A stretch of DNA of 64,000 nt, taken from positions 62,001 to 126,000 of the forward strand of contig CBDDLH010000003.1 of the NCBI GenBank assembly GCA_965230565.1, read 5' to 3'. Both the position numbers and the translations under genes were made by a program. Numbering within the stretch: position 1 is the stretch's first letter; every line of letters starts with the position of its first letter. Shown piece by piece: positions 34,204 through 42,856 of the stretch. The stretch is from BCD1 sp965230565. GTDB lineage: Bacteria > Bacteroidota > Bacteroidia > Chitinophagales > Saprospiraceae. The notes under the pieces are model-generated. The model searched no databases. It was given only the letters and a program-made list of their open reading frames with translations, and had not been told where the DNA came from.

Positions 34204-35013
34204 ATGAGAATATCAACTACGCTAATTCTATTGATCTTATTTTTCACTTTAACCTCACATGAACTATTTCTCAAGTCTGACACTTACTTTCTAAATGAGG
34301 ATAGTCCATCAGAACTTTATCTGTTTAACGGCACATTTGATGAAAGTGAAAATGTGATAACGAGGGACCGAATTATCAATCCGCAGATCATCGGTCCTGA
34401 TTATTTTTTTGAACCTACAGCTGATGACTTCTATGATAAGGGCAAGGCCACTTACTTGAAATTCAGAACCGGCAGTGCCGGAACTTACGTCGCAGGAATT
34501 TCTACAAAACCGAGAGCCATCAATCTAAGTGGGGAAGATTTTTTGAATTACCTGGAACATGAAGGATTGACTGAGATAATTTCGGACAGAAAAAACAAAG
34601 GAATCAATACCAATTCCGCAAACGAAAAATACTCCAAGCATGTAAAAGCGATCCTTCAAGTTGATAAAAACCTAACAGATCACTATTCAACGGAACTCAA
34701 TTATCCTATAGAGTTCATCCCGCTTAAGAACCCTTATCAACTATCAATTGGTGATGAAATGTCCTTCAGGCTTTTGTACCTGGGCAAGCCGCTTGGCAAT
34801 CAAACCGTTCATGTTAGTTCCCGAAAAAACATAAATGTAAAAGACGGGCATGAAACTTCCTTGAGAACAGATAATAAGGGCGAAGTTAGTTTCAAAATCA
34901 GCAATGAAGGATATTGGTATATCGCTACTATTCATATGTTTGAAAGTGAGGAGGAGCATTTTGACTATGAATCCAACTGGGCAACGCTGACTTTTGAAGT
35001 GAAAGCTCCATAA
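34204..35013 (+). CDS. DUF4198-family exported protein
   Basis: A 269-aa protein resembling DUF4198, a periplasmic family often linked with metal (nickel or cobalt) uptake. Seen: a signal peptide ending just before SHELFLKSDTYFL, so that His could be near the mature N-terminus, as is common in this family; then two Ig-like halves, the second with LRTDNKGEVSFKISNEGYW, a word typical of DUF4198. No transporter gene is nearby, so the metal link here is only by family. Confidence 0.75.
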   Translation: MRISTTLILLILFFTLTSHELFLKSDTYFLNEDSPSELYLFNGTFDESENVITRDRIINPQIIGPDYFFEPTADDFYDKGKATYLKFRTGSAGTYVAGISTKPRAINLSGEDFLNYLEHEGLTEIISDRKNKGINTNSANEKYSKHVKAILQVDKNLTDHYSTELNYPIEFIPLKNPYQLSIGDEMSFRLLYLGKPLGNQTVHVSSRKNINVKDGHETSLRTDNKGEVSFKISNEGYWYIATIHMFESEEEHFDYESNWATLTFEVKAP

Positions 35014-35073
35014 GAGCGGACCGTAGATTACTCCCCACGGAATTATTCCCCCAAAAAGATTGTTAACCCAATC

Positions 35074-35814
35074 ATGCACAAATACCATTTCTCCCAAATC
35101 GGGGAATTCCACACCAACCATAATGAAGATGCACTTGCTATAACAGACCTTGGAGACAACAGTTTTTTGATCGCTGTCATGGACGGATGTTCCATGGGCA
35201 AAGAAAGCCATTTTGCCTCCACCTTGCTTGCCAAATTACTCAGGAAGATCGGCAAGGAAATCAGTTTCAGGGCCTTTGCAGAAAGAACCGAAAGACATAT
35301 CCGGGACAATTTGCAGGAAATAATGAACCGATTGTTCCGGGACCTCGGGCAACTCAAAAATCAACTACTCCTCGAAAGAGAGGAATTGTTGAGCACTTTA
35401 ATCCTTGGCGTAATAGATAAGTCATCCCAAACCGCCGAACTCATAACCATCGGTGACGGATTGATTTGTTGCAATGGAGCATTAACCGAGTACGAACAAG
35501 ATGACCAACCCGATTATTTAGGGTATCATCTGGGAGAAGACTTTGATGATTGGTATGAAAATCAAACTCAAAAACTGAGCCTGACGGATGTAAAGGACCT
35601 GAGCATTTCAACCGATGGCATTTTCACCTTCAGGAATTTCGACGGAAAAGCGTTCGACGAAATAACCGATGAGCAATTAGTCGATTATTTACTAATCGAT
35701 GAACAATGGTCAAACCAGGAGCTCATGTTGAAAAAGAAAGTTTCCCAAATTGAAGGTTCATACGGCTTAAAACCCGGTGATGATTTGACCGTAGTTCGGA
35801 TAAAATTCGAATAA
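35074..35814 (+). CDS. PP2C-family protein phosphatase
   Basis: A 246-aa phosphatase of the PPM/PP2C type. Seen in order: NEDAL (Asp19), VMDGCSMG (residues 35-42), ITIGDGLICCNG, LSISTDGIFTF and GDDLTVVRI, which supply the metal-binding Asp residues. No transmembrane or sensor part is attached, so it is a stand-alone cytoplasmic enzyme. The substrate is unknown; no kinase is nearby. It is 60 bp downstream of the DUF4198 gene. Confidence 0.85.
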   Translation: MHKYHFSQIGEFHTNHNEDALAITDLGDNSFLIAVMDGCSMGKESHFASTLLAKLLRKIGKEISFRAFAERTERHIRDNLQEIMNRLFRDLGQLKNQLLLEREELLSTLILGVIDKSSQTAELITIGDGLICCNGALTEYEQDDQPDYLGYHLGEDFDDWYENQTQKLSLTDVKDLSISTDGIFTFRNFDGKAFDEITDEQLVDYLLIDEQWSNQELMLKKKVSQIEGSYGLKPGDDLTVVRIKFE

Positions 35815-36074
35815 AAAGGAAAGTAAAATACCAACCCTTTTGATTTTCCGGGGCTATTTAGTCATTAGGCCAAGGCACCGTTGTTTAAAGCTTTATAACC
35901 TGAATCCCATATACTTTTTTTGATCACTTATGGATAAACTCAACCTGGTAGCTAACACCTAAAACATAAGTGGTCGAAACTACAATCTTCGACCAACAGA
36001 GTATGTTTCGGATGCAAAATCGGTATTGCTTTTTGCAAAACACAAATTCAATAACGTGAAATAATCATTGATTA
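35815..36074. other. Spacer without visible gene
   Basis: I see no coding potential or clear structure from the PP2C stop codon to the heptad array at 36075. The remainder of this 436-bp gene-free stretch (36075-36250) holds the heptads, a terminator hairpin and the HxlR promoter, described separately. Confidence 0.5.
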
Positions 36075-36095
36075 GACGGTTGCTGGTTACTGGTT
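36075..36095. repeat. Heptanucleotide array, three units
   Basis: GACGGTT, GCTGGTT and ACTGGTT, in the same orientation as at 23318-23355 and also followed shortly by the ACACCCATCGG hairpin. Confidence 0.65.
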
Positions 36096-36107
36096 ATAAA
36101 TTAAAGG

Positions 36108-36144
36108 AACACCCATCGGTTGATTTTGGCAGTCGGTGGGTGTT
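36108..36144 (+). terminator. Terminator-like hairpin, copy 2 of the duplicated module
   Basis: AACACCCATCGG (36108-36119) pairs with CGGTGGGTGTT (36134-36144), followed by a short T run. The stem is the same as at 23376. The nearest upstream gene ends about 290 bp before, so the hairpin probably came with the repeat module. Confidence 0.6.
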
Positions 36145-36192
36145 TTGTTGTGGCTGCTACATGAATAAAAGTTTCAGCTTTATTGCTTTCAA

Positions 36193-36239
36193 TTTGCAAG
36201 TAATAAAAATAATTATTACTTTTGTTTTGCAAGCAATAA
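36193..36239 (+). promoter_or_regulatory. HxlR promoter with inverted and direct repeats
   Basis: TTTG (36193-36196), 20 nt, then TACTTTTG (36217-36224) is a consensus promoter. The perfect inverted repeat AAGTAATAA (36198-36206) / TTATTACTT (36213-36221) lies between and over the two elements. A 13-bp direct repeat, TTGCAAGTAATAA / TTGCAAGCAATAA (36194-36206, 36227-36239, one mismatch), overlaps it. This is the probable operator for autoregulation by the HxlR protein. Confidence 0.75.
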
Positions 36240-36250
36240 TTAAAGTAGTT

Positions 36251-36688
36251 ATGAAAAATGATTTTCGCTGTAAATGCCCTATCACTTCTGCTTTGGATAT
36301 CCTTGGAGACAAATGGTCTTTAGTGGTGATCAAGCAAATGCTCTTTGAAGGCAGAAGCACCTTCAAAGACTTCACCGATAGTCCCGAGGCAATAGCGACC
36401 AACATCTTATCGGCCAGATTGAAAATGTTAGAAAACTATGGCATCATCGAGAAGGCAAAGCTTCCGACCAATAAAAAAACGAACATCTACACCTTAACGG
36501 AAAAAGGATATTCGCTAACGCCTGTTTTGATAGAATTAACCCTATGGAGCAAATACCACATTCAGGAATTTAATCCCGGACTGAACTTAGATAAAGAACT
36601 GGAAAAAGTAGAAAAGAACAAAGAAGAAGCTTATCAACTGATTATTGACAATTATAAAAAACACAAGCAATCAATACTAAATAAATAG
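36251..36688 (+). CDS. HxlR-family winged-helix regulator
   Basis: A 145-aa regulator. The N-terminal CKCPITSALDILGDKWS is the HxlR signature, with a Cys before PI that senses electrophiles or redox state in several members. The wHTH runs through LLFEGRSTFKDF and SARLKMLENYGIIEKA. The ATG at 36251 follows directly after the promoter; the frame stays open to 36068 but only through repeat DNA. The next gene follows 4 bp after the stop, so it is likely the regulated target along with the regulator itself. Confidence 0.9.
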   Translation: MKNDFRCKCPITSALDILGDKWSLVVIKQMLFEGRSTFKDFTDSPEAIATNILSARLKMLENYGIIEKAKLPTNKKTNIYTLTEKGYSLTPVLIELTLWSKYHIQEFNPGLNLDKELEKVEKNKEEAYQLIIDNYKKHKQSILNK

Positions 36689-36692
36689 CATT

Positions 36693-37184
36693 ATGGAAAA
36701 AATACAGCAAATACCAAAAATTGATCTCAACAAACATTTACAAGATCATTGGCAGCCGCAGGAAAAAGAAAATGTAACGGTAGTGGTTGACTTCTTTCAG
36801 CATTTGATGAACGAACATGATTTCGAATACACCATCAAAAAGTTTGGAGACACCTCCTACACACAACACAACAGGGCTATCCCCAATGAAATTTCAGGAC
36901 TTGTAGATTATGTTAAGGACATGACCAAAAGATTCCCCGAATATTCATTTGATGTCAAACGAATTTACGCTGATGGGGAATATGTAGTATTACACAGTCA
37001 TACTACCATGAGAGCCAAGCACAGAGGCAATGAGAAAAAAGGATTCATCATAACGGATACCTTCCGTTTAGAAAATGGCCAGCTGGCAGAGCATTGGGAT
37101 GCAATTCAGCCTATTGATACCTTTTCACGCTTGTTATTTTTAATGATCGGCGGAAAAGTGGATAACAACAATCCGACTTTCTAA
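36693..37184 (+). CDS. SnoaL/NTF2-like protein
   Basis: A 163-aa protein of the SnoaL-like NTF2 superfamily: VVDFFQHLMNEHDFEYTIKKFGDTSYTQHN at the N-terminal helices, then YADGEYVVLHSHT and FRLENGQLAEHWDAIQPI, which is the typical final strand block of these proteins. Members include polyketide cyclases and hydratases; no particular chemistry can be assigned. It is cotranscribed with the HxlR regulator. A stress- or electrophile-responsive role is inferred only from that link. Confidence 0.8.
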   Translation: MEKIQQIPKIDLNKHLQDHWQPQEKENVTVVVDFFQHLMNEHDFEYTIKKFGDTSYTQHNRAIPNEISGLVDYVKDMTKRFPEYSFDVKRIYADGEYVVLHSHTTMRAKHRGNEKKGFIITDTFRLENGQLAEHWDAIQPIDTFSRLLFLMIGGKVDNNNPTF

Positions 37185-37212
37185 TCGAGGAGCTGTTGAA
37201 AGATAAATGAGT

Positions 37213-37250
37213 AATAGTGGTTTAGGTGCAAACCCAAGCCACTATTTTTA
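37213..37250 (+). terminator. Terminator
   Basis: AATAGTGG (37213-37220) and CCACTATT (37239-37246) pair around an 18-nt loop, followed by a T-rich tail, after the HxlR-SnoaL pair. Confidence 0.6.
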
Positions 37251-37369
37251 TTTTACGTGTGTATTTTTTACGATTGCTTTGCCAGGTAGGCAAATGACAT
37301 TTTTTGGCATCACAATTTTGGAAGAGGGTGTCAATTGAATAATAGAATTTATTGAAAGCCTATAAAAGA

Positions 37370-38050
37370 ATGAAAAACGTTAATCTTATAACAATATCAT
37401 TTCTCCTGTTGATTGGATGTGGTCCAAATGTCTCTGAAGAAGCCACAAAAAATGAAATGGGTAATGATTTTACACCCTCGGCAGTTGATAACGAAAAAGG
37501 CAATTCTTTGTTCGTCTTTGTTGGAGAGAAAATTGAAGTTAAAGAGTTTCACCCTGACGCAGAAGAAGGAATTTTTATTATGGACTATGCATTTAAGGCC
37601 AAATACAGAATTCTTAAAAACGTTTATGGCACCTTCAAACAAGACACCATAGAATTTATCGCGTATGATCACTATGGACCTCCCGCTTTTTCAGAATATA
37701 AAAATGTATTGATATTCGTTTCGTTCCAAGAGGGCGAATTCTATCACGAAAAATATCAGTTCTTTGATCTCTACAAAACAAAGGAGGGAAAATGGGCAAG
37801 TCCATATTCCTCTGACGACTATACCCATCCGTTTAATGAAAACACTGTGGTCAAACCTGAAAAAATTAATTTCTCGGAAAACGTTCGCTATGAAATTAAG
37901 AATGCTGATTTAAACCACATTGAACAAACGTTTCCGTCCCCATTTTATCAGGTAAAGGGAAACGAAGTAATTCCGATATATGGAAATTATATTGATGAAT
38001 TATTCAAGCTAAAAAGAGATGGCGTTTTAAAGGCAAGAGAGTTATTTTAA
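37370..38050 (+). CDS. Lipoprotein, uncharacterised
   Basis: 226 aa from the ATG at 37370, which begins a signal peptide with lipobox LLIGCGP; a TTG six codons upstream is in frame. The mature protein has no motif I recognise; a segment near residues 60-90 (YRILKNVYGTFKQDTIEFIAYDHYG) resembles the strand pattern of small beta-rich periplasmic proteins. Its stop codon shares bases (TTAA at 38047-38050) with the stop of the convergent rhodanese gene. Confidence 0.6.
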   Translation: MKNVNLITISFLLLIGCGPNVSEEATKNEMGNDFTPSAVDNEKGNSLFVFVGEKIEVKEFHPDAEEGIFIMDYAFKAKYRILKNVYGTFKQDTIEFIAYDHYGPPAFSEYKNVLIFVSFQEGEFYHEKYQFFDLYKTKEGKWASPYSSDDYTHPFNENTVVKPEKINFSENVRYEIKNADLNHIEQTFPSPFYQVKGNEVIPIYGNYIDELFKLKRDGVLKARELF

Positions 38051-38583
38051 GCTTCCAGGCTTAAATCCATATGCTCTTTTAGAATGTTTGCAGGATCTTC
38101 TACCTGACTCGCCACCTTTGACGTCCGATCCGTATTCCAGGGGAGTGTTGCTATAAACATCCTCAGGTAACAATTATCCGTAACGGCTGAATAGATCAGT
38201 CCGGAAAATACGACCAGTAAAACAACCAGGGATAAAGGTGAATTAAAAATAAAGTACCCGGCCAGAAAGATTCCAATAAGGAGGCCCAGCGCTAACCGAA
38301 ATTGCCGGTCAACAGTCCATCCGGAACTTTCCATACTTGAACCTTCCTGAATATGGACCATTTGATGTTGCATCAAGGTAACATGGTCAAATCCTTCCTG
38401 TTCAAGAAGAGATTTCACTTGCTCAGCTCTGTTACCACTAAAACAAACCAGGGCAATAGCATCATTTTTGAACTGCCTAAATTTGAAAACATCAAATTCA
38501 TTGGATGGCAGGTTAATCGCTCCGGGATAGGATCCTTCCAGGAATTCCTTCCTCGTTCTCACATCAATAATTACTGTCTTCAT
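38047..38583 (-). CDS. Rhodanese-DUF2892 membrane protein (YgaP-like)
   Basis: A 178-aa protein: rhodanese domain at 1-85 with the active-site loop CFSGNRA (Cys47), then a DUF2892 region with two transmembrane helices (about 96-130). The same architecture is found in E. coli YgaP, a membrane-bound sulfurtransferase. It likely moves persulfide sulfur at the membrane. It is preceded 9 bp upstream by a 46-aa membrane protein and, further up, by a Crp/Fnr regulator on the same strand, which probably controls it in response to oxygen, nitric oxide or sulfur species; that part is inference. Confidence 0.85.
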   Translation of the reverse strand: MKTVIIDVRTRKEFLEGSYPGAINLPSNEFDVFKFRQFKNDAIALVCFSGNRAEQVKSLLEQEGFDHVTLMQHQMVHIQEGSSMESSGWTVDRQFRLALGLLIGIFLAGYFIFNSPLSLVVLLVVFSGLIYSAVTDNCYLRMFIATLPWNTDRTSKVASQVEDPANILKEHMDLSLEA

Positions 38584-38592
38584 GGGAATAGA

Positions 38593-38733
38593 TTAAAATA
38601 GTTGGGTAACTAATTTCCCAACCATATATATTCCCGGGAAGAAAAGCATGAATAATACCATTTGGAAGGCTTCAGACTTAGCATTTTTAGAAAGCAATGA
38701 TTTTTCCTGTGCAATTGAGTTGTTCGATTTCAT
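38593..38733 (-). CDS. 46-aa membrane protein
   Basis: A short open frame with ATG at 38731-38733 (minus strand) and stop at 38593-38595. The product has a charged N-terminus (MKSNNSIAQEKSLLSKNAKS) and one hydrophobic helix (FQMVLFMLFFPGIYMVGKL). It sits between the Crp/Fnr gene and rhodanese-DUF2892, 9 bp from the latter, and has an A-rich leader, so it is probably a real small membrane partner. No family recognised. Confidence 0.55.
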   Translation of the reverse strand: MKSNNSIAQEKSLLSKNAKSEAFQMVLFMLFFPGIYMVGKLVTQLF

Positions 38734-38808
38734 CTTTATTCTTTTTTATTTTACACAAAGATGAGGCGCTGACATCTCAATTGAAATAACATTTGTTAAT
38801 TAACGAGT

Positions 38809-39387
38809 TTAGTCCGAATTTTTTCTATTTCTTATTCTGGATAAAGATACCGTGGTAATGCCCAAATAGGAGGCTAAAAATTTCTGGGGAACACGCTGGA
38901 TCAGATCAGGAGATTGCTCCAACAATTGTTTATAACGCTGTTCCGGAGTAAGAACAGTGAAAAACTCAATTCTATCTATAGCTTCCGCGAAAGCCTCTTT
39001 TATTCCTTCGATGGAAAGTCTCAGAATTCTTGGGTTTTGCTGAGCCAGTTCTTCCAGCTTTTTGGAATTAATTGCAATAACTTTACAATCTTCCAAAGCT
39101 TCGAGATATTCTGTGGATGGTTTTCCGGACAGGAAACTGGCGCCACAGGAAGAAAAAGTTTTTTCCTTTGCCAGCCGTATGGTCCTTTCCTTTCCTTCCG
39201 AAGTCAAAACATAGGTCCTGATGATGCCCTTTCTAATCAAAAAGACATGCTCACAATATTCGCCTTCCCGGGCAATAATCTCCCCTTTTTTAAAAGATTT
39301 GAGCGAGCAAAGGCGATATAGATCTAATAAATCCGGAAGCTTCAAAAAACTAAATCGCTTAAATGCTTCTATAAAACCATCATTCAT
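38809..39387 (-). CDS. Crp/Fnr-family transcriptional regulator
   Basis: A 192-aa regulator with an N-terminal cyclic-nucleotide-binding-like fold (KGEIIAREGEYCEHVFLIRKG, then RLAKEKTFSSCGASF) and a short C-terminal wHTH (KFLASYLGITTVSLSRIRN). The nucleotide-binding Arg/Ser set of true CRP is not obvious, as is usual for Bacteroidota members that bind other or no ligand. Likely controls the downstream 46-aa and rhodanese genes on the same strand. Confidence 0.88.
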   Translation of the reverse strand: MNDGFIEAFKRFSFLKLPDLLDLYRLCSLKSFKKGEIIAREGEYCEHVFLIRKGIIRTYVLTSEGKERTIRLAKEKTFSSCGASFLSGKPSTEYLEALEDCKVIAINSKKLEELAQQNPRILRLSIEGIKEAFAEAIDRIEFFTVLTPEQRYKQLLEQSPDLIQRVPQKFLASYLGITTVSLSRIRNRKNSD

Positions 39388-39581
39388 TGCTTAAAACCCT
39401 TGATTTATTTACTAAAGTTATGTAAAAACACCAACGCTCTAAACATACTCGGGTTGAAATATTCAATTCTATCAGCCGAGATTTGTTCATGTGACACAGG
39501 AATTCCAACGGGTAACATTTCAAAAAGTTGAAGGATATGTCTAAAAAAAATTAAGATTTTATCACTAAACTTTCAATTACC

Positions 39582-41207
39582 ATGAAATTTTCAAGTTCTC
39601 TCGGATTAATAATTACGCTTGTTATTGTGTCAATTTTTTGTAGCTGTGAAAAGGAAATAGATGATATTCTTTCTAAAATTCATCCGAATTGTAATGGAGT
39701 CTCCATTCTGGAATATCCTTCACTAGTTGATGTGCAAAATGAGTATAATCAGCTAAAAACACAACTCAATGCAACTACGGACGAACAACCGCTTATTGAC
39801 TTCGAAGATCAAAAAGCCTTCTATTCTTTGAGAAAAAAAGATCAGGAAATGGATGATGGAATCATTCCTGATGATCCGGATTTTGATGCATGGGAATATA
39901 CATCGGATGAAGTGCTTGCTACCTTACTTAATGAAGATGGTTTGATCATTATCAATGGAGAATTATACGTATGGTCTGATGGATGCACTGGCTTTAAAGT
40001 ACCTTTTGATTGTAATAATTATGATGGACTGGTCAATATGATAAAGGAATTTCATAAGGATATAATAACTGATGCCAGTTATCATACTTATTTGACCACC
40101 TACGGTTTTGAATTGGTCAATTTATGTGAAAACACTTTTGATTTTGAGTCTAATTTTGAGGGATATGAGCCTGAGAACACCATGGGAATAAGGTCAACCT
40201 GTACCTTGGATGCAACCATTGGTGTAAATATTCTTTCCAATAACCCAATAACCAAGATAGCAGAAATTGAGTTAACCGCATATAACATGACAACGTCTTC
40301 AACTGTTGAAAATACCTGGTATTTAGACGGAATTGGATCTGAAGTAACGATTATCGGAGGATCGTATCCAGGCCCGATAAACCAGCTTTGGAATCAGGCC
40401 GGAGGAGTTTATGTCGGAAGGTTTTTAAGGATCAGGGTCGACTATAATACTATTAACTATCTTGATGTAACTCTGGCATCCATAGCCAGTGATTTAGTAT
40501 GTGAACCCGATTATGATGTTTTACATATTGATTTGGTTTGTCCAATCCTATTAAATGCTGAACCCTTAAATCTGGATTTAGGTCAATGGAAATTTTCGAT
40601 AGAAGGCTTACCTGTCGGCACGCCGGGATTATTTACCTGGAATTTCGGTGACGGTACCGTTATTCAATCTTCCAATCTGTCGGAAATACATGATTTTGGT
40701 ATTCCATGTGCGGGAAGTAACTCCTATACCGTTTCCGTAGCTGATATGGAGGGAACCATGCCTTGTAACTTCCCTTTAACTAAGTATGTATTAATTACCA
40801 ATCCCTGTACAGTTAATAGTTTTAGGGATACAGGAAAAGGCAGGGCAAGCAACAAAAAGGTCAAATACGTGCATAAAATCAAACCGAATGGAAAGATCAA
40901 GAGTAAGTTGAAGCACAGGGTTCCCGGGAAAACCATTGAGGTGATCTCAGGAGAAGTGCTTACCCCCCAGGGAATGAATTGCGACCGTGTTGATCTGGCT
41001 TCATTAATGGCAAGTACAGGCCAAAGCCAACGAGGGCACGACGGCAATCCGGCCAATCATAACAAAAAGCGAAGATTAAAACAACGATATAAGGATGGAA
41101 GATTATTTTATGTGGATCTGAATGCTCCTTATGTCATCCGTTTTTCAACCAGTGACGGATATTCTTTTGACTATCAAAAAGGATCCGGATGCATGCAAAT
41201 AAAATAA
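39582..41207 (+). CDS. Large PKD-containing lipoprotein
   Basis: 541 aa with a lipoprotein signal (IFCSCEKE). The first 200 residues have no motif I know. A PKD-like domain lies at about residues 345-405 (TWNFGDGTVIQ, YTVSVADMEG). The C-terminal 120 residues are strongly basic (RASNKKVKYVHKIKPNGKIK, KKRRLKQRYKDG) and could contact acidic polysaccharide or the outer membrane. There is no sorting domain. A surface or cell-envelope role is likely; the function is unknown. Confidence 0.7.
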   Translation: MKFSSSLGLIITLVIVSIFCSCEKEIDDILSKIHPNCNGVSILEYPSLVDVQNEYNQLKTQLNATTDEQPLIDFEDQKAFYSLRKKDQEMDDGIIPDDPDFDAWEYTSDEVLATLLNEDGLIIINGELYVWSDGCTGFKVPFDCNNYDGLVNMIKEFHKDIITDASYHTYLTTYGFELVNLCENTFDFESNFEGYEPENTMGIRSTCTLDATIGVNILSNNPITKIAEIELTAYNMTTSSTVENTWYLDGIGSEVTIIGGSYPGPINQLWNQAGGVYVGRFLRIRVDYNTINYLDVTLASIASDLVCEPDYDVLHIDLVCPILLNAEPLNLDLGQWKFSIEGLPVGTPGLFTWNFGDGTVIQSSNLSEIHDFGIPCAGSNSYTVSVADMEGTMPCNFPLTKYVLITNPCTVNSFRDTGKGRASNKKVKYVHKIKPNGKIKSKLKHRVPGKTIEVISGEVLTPQGMNCDRVDLASLMASTGQSQRGHDGNPANHNKKRRLKQRYKDGRLFYVDLNAPYVIRFSTSDGYSFDYQKGSGCMQIK

Positions 41208-41251
41208 GCTGATATGATTGGTCTAAATATTTGATTACGACCACCTATTTT

Positions 41252-41293
41252 GCATACCCGTTGAGCTTGCTAAGGGCAAGCCAGCGGGTATGC
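41252..41293. other. Long hairpin downstream of the PKD lipoprotein
   Basis: GCATACCCG-TTGAGCTTGC (41252-41270) pairs with GCAAGCC-AGCGGGTATGC (41276-41293) with one bulge. There is no T tract, so it may be a REP-like palindrome instead of a terminator; the CCCGCTGGC word also occurs at the ends of the 222-bp repeat at 48768. Confidence 0.5.
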
Positions 41294-41397
41294 TCATTTA
41301 AAGTTAAAATCAGATATTTCTGCGAATAGAAAAGTTGGAGTAAAAAATTTAGCCATTTAGTTGTAAATTAGGGATCAAACAAAACAGCTCAACTGAA

Positions 41398-42822
41398 ATG
41401 GAAGAACCAACCAACAATTATTACAGGATCCGCTGGATAAAAAGAATCATCACCCTCATCATTGGTGTAATCATCTGGCATCTTCCAATTCCCTGGGAAA
41501 TCACCCCGGATGCCTGGCATTTGTTCGCCATCTTTATCACTGCCATCATTGGTGTTTTATTGGAGGCTTTTTCCATTTTTACGGCATCGGTAATTGCTCT
41601 TGTAGCTGTTGTTATGCTGCGTGTCCTTCCGGCTGAGAAAGCTTTTTCGGGCTTTTCAGAAAGTTTCATCCTACTCATCCTGGCCGCCTTTTTGGTCGCC
41701 AAAGGGGTCATTAAATCCGGACTGGGAAGGCGCATCGCTTTCCTGCTCATCCAGCGGTTTGGGAAGTCGACCTTAAATCTTGGGTATTGCCTTGTCATAA
41801 CAGATACCATTCTAGGACCATCCATCCCAAGTAATACGGCCCGCTCCGGGATTATGTATCCGATAACTCATGCTTTATCCCTGGACACCGGATCAAGGCC
41901 AACACCTGAAAAGAGAAACCGAACTGGGACCTACCTGATGATGACCTACATTGCCGGTCAAACGATCAGTTCAGCGCTTTGGTTGACCGGTATGGCCGGA
42001 AACCCCGTTGGTGTCGGGATAGCTGCTCAGTTTGGTGTGAACATCAATTTCGGGAACTGGCTGCTGGTAGCTTCCGTTCCCTGTTTAATTGCACTAGTCG
42101 CCATTCCCTATGTTTTATACAAACTGTTTCCGCCCGAAAACAAATACACGCCGGAAGCACCCGAAATAGCCCGTAAAGGACTGCAGGAAATGGGCCCCAT
42201 GAGCACCCAGGAGTGGATTATGGGTGGGACATTTTTAGGCATGATACTGCTTTGGGCTTTTTCCCCGGTATTGAATATCAATCTGGCAATTGTCGCCTTC
42301 CTGGGGTTAACCATCCTGATTTTGGCCAATGTTTACACCATTGAGGACATCCGGCAAGGTGGCGGGGATGCACTCGAAACCTATATTTGGTTCGCTATTT
42401 TATACATGATCAGCACAGCTCTGAATGAAATGGGATTCATGAAGATCCTCGGCGCACAACTGGCCACCTATATCAGTGACTATAGCTGGGTTACGGTTTA
42501 CGTCCTGCTGATCGTCCTGTATATTGTGATCCATTATTTATTTGTGAGTCAGACGGCACATTTGCTGGCTTTATATGCGGTCTTTTTACAGGTGGCGGTC
42601 AATGCCGGAGTACCCGCTGCGCTGATGGCATTTATGCTTTCATTTTCCACTAATTTATTTGCCGCCATTTCACCGCAGGCTTCGAGTTCCAATGTGTTAT
42701 TTGCCGGAAGCGGCTTTTTACCGTCCAGGGATATTTATAGACAAGGGGCGGTCGTTACGCTCCTGAATACCATAATTTTCCTTTTGGCAACACCTTGGGT
42801 GATGTGGGCTTCGTCGTTATAA
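41398..42822 (+). CDS. DASS-family anion:Na+ symporter (SLC13-like)
   Basis: A 474-aa transporter with about 12 hydrophobic segments. The N-terminal half has GLGRRIAFLLIQRFGKS and a GPSIPSNTARSG motif (the SNT of DASS transporters, about residues 140-151); a second such hairpin appears near residues 415-435 (SFSTNLFAAISPQASSS). This group imports di- or tricarboxylates (2-oxoglutarate/malate translocator, CitT-type) or sulfate with sodium; the sequence resembles the dicarboxylate translocators most. No catabolic genes are adjacent to fix the substrate. Confidence 0.9.
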   Translation: MEEPTNNYYRIRWIKRIITLIIGVIIWHLPIPWEITPDAWHLFAIFITAIIGVLLEAFSIFTASVIALVAVVMLRVLPAEKAFSGFSESFILLILAAFLVAKGVIKSGLGRRIAFLLIQRFGKSTLNLGYCLVITDTILGPSIPSNTARSGIMYPITHALSLDTGSRPTPEKRNRTGTYLMMTYIAGQTISSALWLTGMAGNPVGVGIAAQFGVNINFGNWLLVASVPCLIALVAIPYVLYKLFPPENKYTPEAPEIARKGLQEMGPMSTQEWIMGGTFLGMILLWAFSPVLNINLAIVAFLGLTILILANVYTIEDIRQGGGDALETYIWFAILYMISTALNEMGFMKILGAQLATYISDYSWVTVYVLLIVLYIVIHYLFVSQTAHLLALYAVFLQVAVNAGVPAALMAFMLSFSTNLFAAISPQASSSNVLFAGSGFLPSRDIYRQGAVVTLLNTIIFLLATPWVMWASSL

Positions 42823-42856
42823 ATAATAGAAAGGCCAAAACCTTTAATCACTACTT

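Noticed and set aside
36068..36250. N-terminal extension of the HxlR gene
   Set aside because: The frame is open through repeat and promoter DNA, but the promoter and family length place the start at 36251.
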